Origin: Achromobacter agilis | Lineage (GTDB): Bacteria > Pseudomonadota > Gammaproteobacteria > Burkholderiales > Burkholderiaceae_B | Assembly (NCBI RefSeq): GCF_900496965.1 | Contig: NZ_UFQB01000008.1 | Span: forward strand, 1 to 64,000 | Direction of reading: 5' to 3' | Length of the DNA stretch: 64,000 bases | Shown here: positions 44,951 through 53,732 of the stretch, piece after piece | How positions within the stretch are numbered: the first letter of the stretch is position 1 | Layout: every line of letters begins with the position of its first letter | Program-made: the position numbers and the translations under genes | Notes under the pieces: model-generated | The model's database searches: none | What the model was told of the DNA's origin: nothing | The model's input: only the letters and a program-made list of their open reading frames with translations

Positions 44951-45823
44951 TCAGCTCCTCGCCCCGAACAGCCCCTGCGGGCGAAACAGCAGCACCGCGA
45001 TGAAGATCGCGAAAATGCCCATCTGGCCCAGCGAGTCGCCCAGGAACAGGCCTCCGATGGACTCCACCACGCCGATCAGCAGGCCGCCCGCGAGCGCCCC
45101 GGCGAAACTGCCCATGCCGCCCAGCACCACGATGGTGAACGCCACCAGCACGAAGCCGCCGCCGACCTGCGGATTCACGTAATACGCGGGCAGCAGGAAG
45201 CACGCCGCCGCGCCCAGGCAGGCCATGCCGATGCCGAACGACAGCGCGTAGACTTTCTCCACGTCGATGCCCATCAGCCTGGCGCCCTGCTTTTCCTTGG
45301 CCACCGCGCGGATGGCGCGGCCCAGGTCCGTGCTGCGGATGATCCAGAACAGCACCGCCGCCACCGCCAGCGCGCCGCAAAAGGCGATGACCTTGGGCAA
45401 GGCGATCATGGCCGGGCCGATCTCCACCGTGGACAGCGTGTAGGCGGTGTCGATGGTGCGCGTGTCCGACTTGAACCACACCAGCGCCAGGTTTTCCAGC
45501 ACGATGGCCAGGCCCAGCGTCACCAGCAGGATGTTCTCGTCCTTGCCGTGGCTGGCGCGGTTGATCACGAAGCGCTGCAAGGCATAGCCCAGCGCGAACA
45601 TCCCGGCCACCACCAGCGGCAGGGCCGCATAGGGATCGATGCCCAGCCGCTCCTTCAGCAGATACACGGCATACAGCGCAACCATCAACGCGGCCCCGTG
45701 GGCGAAGTTGATGATGTGCAGCACGCCGTAGATCAGCGTCAGCCCCAGGGCGATCAGCGCGTACACCGCGCCCGTGGTCAGGCCGTTGAGCACCGAGGAA
45801 AAGAGGATGGCCGGGTCCAGCAT
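44951..45823 (-). CDS. livH: Branched-chain-type ABC transporter permease LivH
   Basis: Inner-membrane permease of 290 residues with about eight segments and family motifs GAVYALIALGLTLIYGVLHIINFAHG and AVAKEKQGARLMGIDVEKV. It lies between the binding protein (2 bp) and livM (2 bp). Substrates of Liv-type importers in such operons extend well beyond amino acids, to aromatic acids and amides. Confidence 0.95.
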   Translation of the reverse strand: MLDPAILFSSVLNGLTTGAVYALIALGLTLIYGVLHIINFAHGAALMVALYAVYLLKERLGIDPYAALPLVVAGMFALGYALQRFVINRASHGKDENILLVTLGLAIVLENLALVWFKSDTRTIDTAYTLSTVEIGPAMIALPKVIAFCGALAVAAVLFWIIRSTDLGRAIRAVAKEKQGARLMGIDVEKVYALSFGIGMACLGAAACFLLPAYYVNPQVGGGFVLVAFTIVVLGGMGSFAGALAGGLLIGVVESIGGLFLGDSLGQMGIFAIFIAVLLFRPQGLFGARS

Positions 45824-45825
45824 GC

Positions 45826-47031
45826 TCAGGCCTTCAGCGGGAAGATGGGGTCCGCCTGGCGGTAGTCCGCCGGGATGACCACCTTGATGTCGCCGCCGAT
45901 CACCTGCGTCAGCAACGGCTGCGCGCCGGTGTTCTGGCCGTTCACGAACTTGGTCGGCCCGTAGGGCATGATGTTGTCCGAGAACGTGCTGGACGCCAGC
46001 GCGTCGATGATGGCGGCGCGGTCGGCGGACTTGGCGCGCTCCAGCGCGTCCGCCAGCAGCAGCACCGCGGTGTACGTCATGAACACTTCGTAGCTGAAGT
46101 AGGCGCCCTTCTCCTCGACGCGCGCCTTCAGCGGAGCGACGCGCGCGTCCTTGGGATTGAACCAGTGGTTGCAGTCAATGATGCCGTTGGCGATGTCGGG
46201 GAATTCCTTCAGGAACTTGTAGCTGGACGCCGCGCCCCCGAGCACCGAGTAGATCGCCTTGGGCTGCACCTTCTGCTGCTTCATCGCGCGCAGCAGCAAG
46301 GCGTACTCGTTGTAGTAGTTGGCCGGAATGACAATGTCCGGGTTGAGGGACTTCATGCGCAGCACGATGTTGTTGAAGTCGCGGGTGGGGTTCGGGTGCT
46401 TGACCACGTCCTTCACCTCGAATCCATGCTGCGGCAGCGACTTGGACAGCAGCGCGGCCGTGCCCGTGCCGAACAGCGAGTCCTCGTGCACGATCATCAC
46501 CGTCTTGGCCGGCTTGCCCGCGGCGTCGTTCAACGCGGCCAGGTCGGTGATCGCCCGTTCGCTACAGGCGCGATAGCCCGGCCCGAAACGGAAGGTGTTC
46601 TTCAGGCCCCGTTCGACGATCTGGTCGGCCACGCCCACGTCCACCACGTGCGGCAGGTTGTACTTGGCCGCGGTCTGCGTCGTGGCCAGGCAGATCGCCG
46701 AGGCGTAGGCGCCGACGATCGCCGACACGCCGGCTTCGTTCATCTTCTCGACTTCCGCCGACCCCGCTTCGGGCCGCGATTGCGCGTCGCCGAGCACGGC
46801 CTCCAACGGCGCCCCGCCCAGCGACTTGATGCCGCCCGCCTTATTGATGTCCTCGACCGCCAGCAAGGCGCCCAATCGGCACTGCTGGCCCGAGTAGGCG
46901 AGCGCGCCCGTCACCGGATGCAGGATCCCGACCTTCACGGGCTTGGCGCCCTGGGAGCGGGCCACCCACGGCGCCGACACCAGGGCGGCCGCGGCGGCGG
47001 ATTGATATAGGAAAGTGCGGCGCGAATTCAT
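45826..47031 (-). CDS. ABC transporter periplasmic substrate-binding protein (LivK type, Tat signal)
   Basis: Type I periplasmic binding protein of 401 residues that delivers the substrate to LivHMGF. The N terminus MNSRRTFLYQSAAAAALVSA holds a twin-arginine motif (SRRTFL) and a cleavage region near ARSQGA, so export through Tat is likely. The mature part begins VKVGILHPVTGALAYSGQQ, typical of the LivK/AmiC fold. It is 18 bp after the GntR gene and 2 bp before livH. Ligand not predictable from sequence. Confidence 0.93.
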   Translation of the reverse strand: MNSRRTFLYQSAAAAALVSAPWVARSQGAKPVKVGILHPVTGALAYSGQQCRLGALLAVEDINKAGGIKSLGGAPLEAVLGDAQSRPEAGSAEVEKMNEAGVSAIVGAYASAICLATTQTAAKYNLPHVVDVGVADQIVERGLKNTFRFGPGYRACSERAITDLAALNDAAGKPAKTVMIVHEDSLFGTGTAALLSKSLPQHGFEVKDVVKHPNPTRDFNNIVLRMKSLNPDIVIPANYYNEYALLLRAMKQQKVQPKAIYSVLGGAASSYKFLKEFPDIANGIIDCNHWFNPKDARVAPLKARVEEKGAYFSYEVFMTYTAVLLLADALERAKSADRAAIIDALASSTFSDNIMPYGPTKFVNGQNTGAQPLLTQVIGGDIKVVIPADYRQADPIFPLKA

Positions 47032-47049
47032 GGGCGATCTCCGGAGGGT

Positions 47050-47847
47050 TCAATGGAATTGGGCCGACAGCTCTTCGCTGACCCAGACCTTGGCGTCGAT
47101 GCTGCCGACGCGTGACAGCTGCAACTGGTATTGATAGCGGTCGGGCCGGTAGAGGCCCTGCAGAAGCTGCACGGGCCGGTCGTCCACGTCGCGCACGAGC
47201 CGCGTCACGGCCAGCAGCGCCGATCCCACGGCCACGTCGAGGTGGCGAGCGACCTGCGCGTCGGCCAGCCGCGCCGAGATGGTCTGCGTGGCGCCGCCGA
47301 ACTCCACGCCGGCGGCTTCCAGCAGCATCAGCAGAGGCTCGCGTTCAAGGTCCTCGCGCGTGAAGTCGGCGACGGACTGCGGCACGTAGGTCGTGATGTG
47401 GGACAGCGGGCCGGCCTCGGTGCTGCGCACCCGCAGGCTCTTGTGCAACGGCGCCCCCACGGGAATGCCGAGCGCCTCGGCCACGGCGGGCGGCGCCGAC
47501 ACCAGCGCGCTGTCGAGCACGCGCACCGAGGTGCGCAGGCCCATGTTGACAATGTTCTCCAGCAGCCCGGTCAGGTGCGCCTTCTGCTGCGGATTGGGCT
47601 TGGGCTGGCCGGCGGGCGCGGCGGGCGCGCGCAAGGGCCAGGTGCCCAGCCCGGGCCGGCGCGACACCAGCCCGTCGGCCACCAGCATCTCCATCGCCTT
47701 GCGGATGGTGATGCGGGCCACGTCGAACTGCCCGGCCAGCGCGTGCTCTCCCGGAACGCCTTCCTGGTCGAAGCGCCCTTCCTGCAACTGTTCGCGCAGG
47801 ATGAGATAGATCTGGTGGTACTTCGGAAGCGGTAGTGAGGTTCCCAT
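47050..47847 (-). CDS. GntR-family regulator (HutC/UTRA type), probable controller of the operon
   Basis: A 265-residue regulator with an N-terminal winged helix-turn-helix (QFDVARITIRKAMEMLVADGLVSRRPGLGTW) and a UTRA effector domain (about residues 90-250). It is the first gene of the catabolic operon, 18 bp before the binding-protein gene, and so probably controls its own operon in response to the substrate or an intermediate. A near-consensus sigma-70 promoter lies so close that the mRNA may have almost no leader. Confidence 0.92.
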   Translation of the reverse strand: MGTSLPLPKYHQIYLILREQLQEGRFDQEGVPGEHALAGQFDVARITIRKAMEMLVADGLVSRRPGLGTWPLRAPAAPAGQPKPNPQQKAHLTGLLENIVNMGLRTSVRVLDSALVSAPPAVAEALGIPVGAPLHKSLRVRSTEAGPLSHITTYVPQSVADFTREDLEREPLLMLLEAAGVEFGGATQTISARLADAQVARHLDVAVGSALLAVTRLVRDVDDRPVQLLQGLYRPDRYQYQLQLSRVGSIDAKVWVSEELSAQFH

Positions 47848-47854
47848 GCAGGGA

Positions 47855-47883
47855 ACTCTAGGGGTGTCCTAATGTACCGTCAA
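47855..47883 (-). promoter_or_regulatory. Sigma-70-type promoter of the GntR-Liv catabolic operon
   Basis: Reading the minus strand: TTGACG (47883-47878), a 17-bp spacer, then TAGAGT (47860-47855). Transcription would begin about one base before the GntR ATG, implying a leaderless or near-leaderless message. A short inverted repeat, TAGG-N5-CCTA at 47859-47871, lies across the spacer and -10 and could be the GntR operator. Confidence 0.6.
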
Positions 47884-47909
47884 TGGAACAAATGGCCCTG
47901 CGGGTTGTT

Positions 47910-49685
47910 CTATCGGGAAAACACTGAGGGTGCGGATTCGATGCGGTTGCGCCCGAGCTGCTTGGCGTTGTAGAGGGCCCGGTCGCTGCGGATGAGCGCC
48001 AGTTCGGCATCCGCGTCCAGCGTGTGCATGGTGGAAATCCCGATGCTGACCGTCAGGGGTATGTGGCGCCCGTCCGAGGAAAACGGCGTATCGGCGATGC
48101 GTTGCTGCACCCGCGTCGCGAAGGCGCGCGCGCGTTCCAGATCGGTGTCCGGCAGCACCACGGCGAACTCCTCGCCGCCGATGCGTCCCACCAGATCGAC
48201 CGCGCGCAGCTGCGCCCGCAGCGTATTGGCGAAATGCTGGAGCACGCCGTCGCCGATCGCGTGGCCCCAGGTGTCGTTGATGTGCTTGAAATGGTCCAGG
48301 TCGCACATCAGCACCGCGGCGCAATCGCTGCCGTGCCGCTTGATCCGCGCCAGCTCCGCCTCGATGCGCGACATGAAATGGCGGCGGTTGGGCAAGGTGG
48401 TGAGGGCGTCGGTGGCGGCCAGTTCGCGCAATTCGAAATCCGCGCGCTTGCGATCCGTGATGTCGGTCACGAAGCCGTGCCAGACCACGGACCCGTCGGG
48501 TCCCTTGCGCGGGGTGGCGTCGCCCTGGCGCCAGCGCAGGCCCTGCCGGGGCAGGCAGACGCGGAACTCCAGGTGCCAGGGCGTCTGGGCCGCGGCGGCG
48601 GCCTGCAGCGAGGTGTGGTAACTGACGAGATCGTCGGGGTGGACACGCTGCTCGATCGCCGCGGCGCTGTCCTGGACATCGTTGGGCGTCAGTTCGAACA
48701 TGTCCCAGATGCCCGCGCTGACGTAGAGGAACCGCGACCCGCCTTCGGGCCGCTGCCCGCACTGGAACACCATGCCGGGCACTGCGTCGGTGAGGTTGAC
48801 CAGCAGGTCGGCCGTGCGCTGCAGCCGCTCCGACATCGCGCGCATGGCGCTGATGTCGGTGGTGGTGCCCATCATGCGCAGCGCGTTGCCCGCCTCATCG
48901 CGGCTGACGACCTTGCCGCGGCTGCATATCCATTTGTAGGAGCCGTCCTTGCAGAGGATCCGGTGCTCGACCTCGTAGTTTTCGGTCTTACCCTCGAAGT
49001 GCGCCTGCATGGCCGATCGGACGTATTCCGCGTCGTCGGGATGCAGGCGCTTGTAGGCGTCTTCGATGCGGTTGGAGATCTCGAATTCTCCATAACCCAG
49101 CAGCGCCTTCCAGCCCACCGAATAGGTGATTTCGCCGGTGACGACATTGCGGTCCCAGACGCCGGTGCCGCTGCCGGCGATTGCCATCGACAGGTTGCGG
49201 GCCTCGTTGCGCCAGCTGTCTTCGGCCGCCCGGTCGGCCGCCAGCGCCCGGCGCTTTTCCACCGCCGCGGCCGCCAGCCCGGCGAAATCCTCCAGGGCGC
49301 GCCGGTCGTCTTCGCTGAAACCCCGCGCCTGCCCGTGCAGCAGCCGGAAAGTGCCCAGCTGCCTGCCGTCGCTGCCGCGCAGCGGGCATTCGGCCGTAAA
49401 AGGGAGCGTTCCAGGCGCGGCGCCCGCGGCGGGCGGCGCGCCGGCGCGGGCTTGCCACACGCCGTCGGCGTCGCTGCAGGCCACCAGCACCATATCCACG
49501 CCGAACTGACGCCTGGCCAGACGGGCCAGCCTGTCCAGAGGGCCGTCGGGCTCAGCCTGAGCCCCGCCCGCGCCCTTGGTGGGCGCAGGAGCAGGTGCGG
49601 ATGGAAAATCACCTGTAGCGGACATTTCTGGCCTGATCAGCGCTGGATTCATCGACACGGCGAGGCTACCCGCCGTGAATGACAT
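47910..49685 (-). CDS. Diguanylate cyclase with GAF and two PAS domains
   Basis: Probable c-di-GMP synthase of 591 residues, without membrane segments. In order: a GAF-like domain (about 45-155), PAS/PAC (about 165-290; VGWKALLGYGEFEISNRIED), a second PAS/PAC (about 300-415), and a GGDEF domain (about 425-585) with the active-site variant GRIGGEEFAVVLPD, which is catalytically competent in this family. No EAL domain. Starts at 49652 or 49625 are alternatives; none has a clear ribosome site. Divergent from two secreted-protein genes. c-di-GMP could link it to motility. Confidence 0.93.
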   Translation of the reverse strand: MSFTAGSLAVSMNPALIRPEMSATGDFPSAPAPAPTKGAGGAQAEPDGPLDRLARLARRQFGVDMVLVACSDADGVWQARAGAPPAAGAAPGTLPFTAECPLRGSDGRQLGTFRLLHGQARGFSEDDRRALEDFAGLAAAAVEKRRALAADRAAEDSWRNEARNLSMAIAGSGTGVWDRNVVTGEITYSVGWKALLGYGEFEISNRIEDAYKRLHPDDAEYVRSAMQAHFEGKTENYEVEHRILCKDGSYKWICSRGKVVSRDEAGNALRMMGTTTDISAMRAMSERLQRTADLLVNLTDAVPGMVFQCGQRPEGGSRFLYVSAGIWDMFELTPNDVQDSAAAIEQRVHPDDLVSYHTSLQAAAAAQTPWHLEFRVCLPRQGLRWRQGDATPRKGPDGSVVWHGFVTDITDRKRADFELRELAATDALTTLPNRRHFMSRIEAELARIKRHGSDCAAVLMCDLDHFKHINDTWGHAIGDGVLQHFANTLRAQLRAVDLVGRIGGEEFAVVLPDTDLERARAFATRVQQRIADTPFSSDGRHIPLTVSIGISTMHTLDADAELALIRSDRALYNAKQLGRNRIESAPSVFSR

Positions 49686-49702
49686 TTTGTCACGTTACGC
49701 AC

Positions 49703-49735
49703 CAAAATGGCATCATTTTGAACGATATGATCGTT
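49703..49735. promoter_or_regulatory. Two adjacent small inverted repeats in the divergent DGC promoter gap
   Basis: CAAAATG (49703-49709) pairs with CATTTTG (49714-49720), followed directly by AACGAT (49721-49726) with ATCGTT (49730-49735). They occupy most of the 55-bp gap between the cyclase and the plus-strand gene at 49741 and may be a regulator site shared by both. Confidence 0.45.
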
Positions 49736-49740
49736 GCCCT

Positions 49741-50373
49741 ATGCGTCTCCCAATTTGCACGTCCTTTTCCTGGTTCCGGCTGCTCGCGCTGACGGTCCTT
49801 GTGGCCCTGCACGCTGGCGTCGCCAACGCCCAGGCCTTCGACCGCCAGGCCGAAAACCAGCGCTATCGGCAATGGCTGAGCGATTTCAAACAGGACCTGG
49901 AACGCCTGCGCCAATCGCCCGATCCGACCGATGCCGACGTGGACCGCCTGTTCGCCCGGACCGTGGTGCCCGGCTCGCGCGCAACCCAGCTCGCCAAGGA
50001 ACTTGCCAAGGCCCCCGGCGGCACGACCAGCGGGGAAATCCATTTCGTGGGCATCCTGCGCCTCTTCCTGGGCGTCCTGTCCGACGCGGTGGTGGCCGGC
50101 GACGGCGGCGTCTTCCCCGAAACGCAGGCCGGCTACCGCAAGGACACGCTGCGCGTGCGCTATATGCACGTGGACGGCGGCGGCCGCCTGGAGCCCTACT
50201 TCAGCAACCCCGAGGTCTTCACGCCCTATCGGCTGCCCGAATCCGGCACCTTGGCGCGCGACGCCTACCCTTTCCTGCTGTTCGAAGACCGCGACGGCAA
50301 GCTGCGGCTGGGCGGCGTATCCATGGAGTTCTGGGAACTGGTGAGGTTCATGGATGCGCTGCAACATGCGTAG
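49741..50373 (+). CDS. Secreted protein of unknown function
   Basis: I do not recognise this family. The 210-residue product has a signal peptide (hydrophobic LLALTVLVALHAGVANAQA, likely cut after ANA), then a helical, charged region (RQAENQRYRQWLSDFKQDLERL) and a C-terminal part ending in WELVRFMDALQHA. ATG 49741 is used. Its end overlaps the next gene by 8 bp, so the two are probably made together. Confidence 0.75.
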   Translation: MRLPICTSFSWFRLLALTVLVALHAGVANAQAFDRQAENQRYRQWLSDFKQDLERLRQSPDPTDADVDRLFARTVVPGSRATQLAKELAKAPGGTTSGEIHFVGILRLFLGVLSDAVVAGDGGVFPETQAGYRKDTLRVRYMHVDGGGRLEPYFSNPEVFTPYRLPESGTLARDAYPFLLFEDRDGKLRLGGVSMEFWELVRFMDALQHA

Positions 50374-51496
50374 GCAACTTATCCTGGCGCTGGCCGCCGC
50401 GCTGCATGGCGCCCCCGCCTGGGCCGCCTGCGGGTCCGCCGACGCGGACTTCGCGGCGCCGACGGCGCTGGCCGAGTCGCCCGTCTCGGTCGATCTGTCC
50501 GACGAGCGCGTCCTGCTGGGCCGCAACGGCGAACGCGTCGCGACGCGCCGCGCTCCGGTCTGGACGGCCGAGCGCGGCGATCCGCTGCCGCAAACCTGGA
50601 TGGACAAGGTCGACTGGTCCGCCTACCGGCTGGATGGCGACGATGCCGGCGTCGCCCCCACGCGGCTCTATTTCGACGCGGACGGCCGGCTCTGCCGCGC
50701 GCTGCGCTACGACGTCCCGCGGCGCGGCGGCCGCGCGGCCGCCCCATTCCTGACGGGCGGCTTCGCGTTCGAGTATGACGCCAAGGGGTCGCTTGCGCGC
50801 GTGGTCGAATACGACCAGACCGCGTACCGGAAACCCGCGATTTACTCGGCCGTGCGCCAGACCTGCCTGAAACGCGACGCGCAAGGCGCGCTGACCGCAT
50901 TGATCGAAGGCCCTTGCGACAACGCCCGGGTCCCGGCGGCGAGCCGGTATTTCCTGCGCGACGCCGCGGGCCGCCTGCTGCGCGTCATCGACACCAACGT
51001 GGAAGGCCGCGCCGTGGCGGTCCAGGCCTATGACGGCCAGGGCCGGCCGCGGCAACGCTATCTCAATCTGTACTCCCGGTATGCGGCGCCGGGGGACGGC
51101 AACATCCCCTACCCCTACGCCGAGCCCCCGCCCAACGACGATTCCCTTTACGTGCTGGAACGGGAGCGGCTGTCGGGCCTGGTCACCGAGGTTCCCGGAA
51201 ACAAGTGGCGCATCGTGCGCATCGCCGACGAGGTGCCGGTGGACGACGCCGACATGCCGTCCTGGAATCCACAGGCCCAGACCATACTGGCCGAGGGTGT
51301 GACCGATCCGGAGGGCCGCGCGCCGCTCGAACCCGCTGCCCAGGAAAAGGTGTGGCAGGCCATGCACGACAAACCGGGCCGGATCTTCTGGTACCCGGAT
51401 CCGATGACCCGGATGCTGCTGGTGCCGGCCATGCCGCAGGCCCGCTGGCAGGCCTGCTCGGATCCCGCGAACCTGGCCGCCGACGCCTGCGGCTGA
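50366..51496 (+). CDS. Secreted protein of unknown function with YD-like repeats
   Basis: A 376-residue product with a signal peptide (MRRQLILALAAALHGAPAWA, cut before ACGS). The middle contains repeated strands such as LYFDADGRLCRALRYD, FEYDAKGSLARVVEYD and FLRDAAGRLLRVID, resembling the short beta-hairpin repeats of RHS/YD proteins but few in number. Five or more cysteines could form disulfides. It overlaps the preceding gene by 8 bp and converges on an MFS gene 5 bp away. Function unknown; envelope location likely. Confidence 0.75.
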   Translation: MRRQLILALAAALHGAPAWAACGSADADFAAPTALAESPVSVDLSDERVLLGRNGERVATRRAPVWTAERGDPLPQTWMDKVDWSAYRLDGDDAGVAPTRLYFDADGRLCRALRYDVPRRGGRAAAPFLTGGFAFEYDAKGSLARVVEYDQTAYRKPAIYSAVRQTCLKRDAQGALTALIEGPCDNARVPAASRYFLRDAAGRLLRVIDTNVEGRAVAVQAYDGQGRPRQRYLNLYSRYAAPGDGNIPYPYAEPPPNDDSLYVLERERLSGLVTEVPGNKWRIVRIADEVPVDDADMPSWNPQAQTILAEGVTDPEGRAPLEPAAQEKVWQAMHDKPGRIFWYPDPMTRMLLVPAMPQARWQACSDPANLAADACG

Positions 51497-51501
51497 CGCG
51501 T

Positions 51502-52902
51502 TCAGGCGGCCCTGGGCCGCGTGTCCACGGCCAGGCACAGCAAGGCGGTCAGCAGGGCCAGGCCCACGTGCCCGGCGTAGATCGGCGAAAAATCCTCGTG
51601 GCGCGCGACGCCCTGCCCCAACAGCAGCACCGTAACGGCCACGCCCAGCACGCCACCGATCTGGCGGGTGGCCTGGTTGACCGCGCTGCCCACGGCGTAG
51701 TGCTGGGCGGGCAGGCGGTTCACCGCGGCGCCCGACAGGGATGGCAGCACCATGCCCACTCCGATGCCGCTCAATAGCAGCCCGGGCAGCCACTGGCTCA
51801 GATAGGCCGGCTCGGCGCCGGGCACCAGCAAAAACCACAGTCCGCTGGCCGCGTAGACCAGCGACCCGCCCACCAGGAAAGGCCGGTGGCCCATCCGCGC
51901 CGCGAGCCTGCCGGTCAGGATCGCCGTCGGCATGACCAGCAGCGGGCCGGGCGTCACGGCCAGGCCGGCGCGCGGCAGGCTGTAGTGCCACACGCCCGTC
52001 ATGTAGAAGAAGAAGGCGAAGAACATCATCGCGAACGCAATACCGAAACTCAGCGTGGCCAGGTTCACGTAACGGTAGGTACGGTGGCGGAACAGCGCCA
52101 GGTCGACCAGCGGATGCGGCGTCGCCCGGGCCCAGAGGACGAATGCGACGAGGGACGCGATCCCGACGGCGGCAGCCACGATCAGCTCGCCGCGCGCCCA
52201 GGCCGGCGATTCGGACTGCACGATGGCTAGCGCCAACGCGCCCACCCCCACGATCAGCAGCGCCATGCCTACGCCGTCCACCCGGCGCCGGGCGTCCGGC
52301 CTCACGGATTCCTTGAGCAGGCCGGCGCCGAACCACAGCGACAGCGCGCCCAGCGGCAGGTTGATGTAGAAGGCCCAAGGCCAGCCCGCGACGTCCACCA
52401 CGAAAGCGCCCAGGCTGGGCCCCACGGCCGCGGCCAGCCCGCCCACCGCGCCCCACAGGCTGACCGCCACGGCGCGCTGCGAGGCCGGAAAGGCCGCCAG
52501 CACGATGGACAGCGAGGCCGGCGTCAGCAGCGCCGCGCCGACCGCCTGCAGCACGCGCGCAGCGATCAGCCAGTCTTCGCTGCCGGCCAGGCCGCAGGCC
52601 GCCGACGCCGCCAGGAACAGCACCACGCCGCCCATGAACATGCGCTTGCGGCCGTGGGTATCGGCCAGGCCGCCCGACGGAATCAGCATGGCGGCGAACA
52701 CCACCGTATAGGCGTTGAGCACCCAGGACATATCTGCCGCCGAGGCGTCGGGAAACCCGGCCCGCAGGGCCCCGAAGGCGGCATACAGCATGGTGCTGTC
52801 CAACGACACCAGGAACACGGCAATACTGGCCACCCAGAACACGGGCCAGGGAGAGGCCGCGGGTTGGGCGGACGGCGCGGCGGAAGTTGTGCAAGCATGC
52901 AT
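51502..52902 (-). CDS. MFS transporter, DHA2/EmrB-like drug exporter
   Basis: Proton-driven exporter of 466 residues with 13-14 predicted membrane segments, the number typical of DHA2. The motif-A loop GGLADTHGRKRMFMGG, the LVSLDSTMLYAAFGAL first helix and the motif-C-like LTPASLSIVLAAF are present. The ATG at 52902 is 13 bp after the SDR gene, so the two form an operon, probably under the TetR regulator at 53733. Substrate unknown; antiseptics or dyes are common for relatives. Confidence 0.92.
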   Translation of the reverse strand: MHACTTSAAPSAQPAASPWPVFWVASIAVFLVSLDSTMLYAAFGALRAGFPDASAADMSWVLNAYTVVFAAMLIPSGGLADTHGRKRMFMGGVVLFLAASAACGLAGSEDWLIAARVLQAVGAALLTPASLSIVLAAFPASQRAVAVSLWGAVGGLAAAVGPSLGAFVVDVAGWPWAFYINLPLGALSLWFGAGLLKESVRPDARRRVDGVGMALLIVGVGALALAIVQSESPAWARGELIVAAAVGIASLVAFVLWARATPHPLVDLALFRHRTYRYVNLATLSFGIAFAMMFFAFFFYMTGVWHYSLPRAGLAVTPGPLLVMPTAILTGRLAARMGHRPFLVGGSLVYAASGLWFLLVPGAEPAYLSQWLPGLLLSGIGVGMVLPSLSGAAVNRLPAQHYAVGSAVNQATRQIGGVLGVAVTVLLLGQGVARHEDFSPIYAGHVGLALLTALLCLAVDTRPRAA

Positions 52903-52915
52903 GGCGCGGCGCCCC

Positions 52916-53614
52916 TCAGGCTTGCAGGTAGATGGGAGGACGGGCGGACAGCCCTTGCTTGACCTGGCGGCTGGCGTCGTCGGCCAGCACCTCTTCGTCG
53001 CCGGCCTCCAGCGCGTCCAGCGCCTGGCGCACAATGGCTTCCGGGGTGGATTTGGGTGCTTCTATCCCCCGCGTCAGGTCCGTATCGACGAAGCCCATGT
53101 GCAGACCCAGCACCTGGGTGCCCTGGTCCCGCAGCTCATGGCGCAGCCCGTTGGTCAGGGCCCAGGCGGCGGACTTGCTCATGCCGTAGACGCCCAGCAG
53201 CGGACGATTGATCCAGCTGGCGATCGACAGCACGTTCAGCAGCGCGCCTCCGCCGTTGGCGGCCAGCACGGGCGCGAAGGCCTGCGCCATCAGCAGCGGG
53301 CCGATCAGGTTGGTCTCCAGGTGGCGGCGGGCCGAATCGGCGCTGTCCGGCGCCAGAAAGCCCCCCGTGGCGGCAATGCCCGCGTTGTTGATCAGCACCG
53401 TCGCGTCCCCCGCGCGGGCCGCGGCGGCGGCCACCTCGTCCGGGCGGGTGACGTCGAGCTTGACGGGCTCCACGCCCGCCAGCCGCACGGTCGACGGATC
53501 GCGCGCGGCGGCGTAGACCTTGCGCGCACCCCGGGCCAGGGCTTCGCGGGCGAAGGCCAGGCCCAGGCCGCGGTTGGCCCCGGTGATGAAAACGACGGCG
53601 TTCTTGAGTTCCAT
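52916..53614 (-). CDS. Short-chain dehydrogenase/reductase (SDR)
   Basis: NAD(P)-dependent oxidoreductase of 232 residues with the cofactor motif TGANRGLGLAFA, NNAGIA, and catalytic Ser (LSIASW) and Tyr-x3-Lys (YGMSKSA). Length is typical of classical SDRs. It lies between two genes that point the same way: the TetR regulator upstream and the MFS exporter 13 bp downstream. A perfect palindrome at 53664-53695 covers its promoter. Substrate unknown. Confidence 0.93.
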   Translation of the reverse strand: MELKNAVVFITGANRGLGLAFAREALARGARKVYAAARDPSTVRLAGVEPVKLDVTRPDEVAAAAARAGDATVLINNAGIAATGGFLAPDSADSARRHLETNLIGPLLMAQAFAPVLAANGGGALLNVLSIASWINRPLLGVYGMSKSAAWALTNGLRHELRDQGTQVLGLHMGFVDTDLTRGIEAPKSTPEAIVRQALDALEAGDEEVLADDASRQVKQGLSARPPIYLQA

Positions 53615-53663
53615 GATGGGTTCCTCGTTGCGGCAGCGCCGCAGAGATGGGATGGCTCTACAA

Positions 53664-53695
53664 GCCACAAATATGATGATCATCATATTTGTGGC
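53664..53695. promoter_or_regulatory. 32-bp perfect palindrome upstream of the SDR-MFS operon (TetR operator)
   Basis: The two 16-bp halves 53664-53679 and 53680-53695 are exact complements, centred on TGATCA. The inner 20 bp, AATATGATGATCATCATATT, recur exactly at 54344-54363 before the tetR gene. Position 50 bp before the SDR start fits an operator over the promoter. Confidence 0.85.
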
Positions 53696-53732
53696 GGACA
53701 AAAAGGTCGCGCAATGCGGCCCTGGGAAACAA

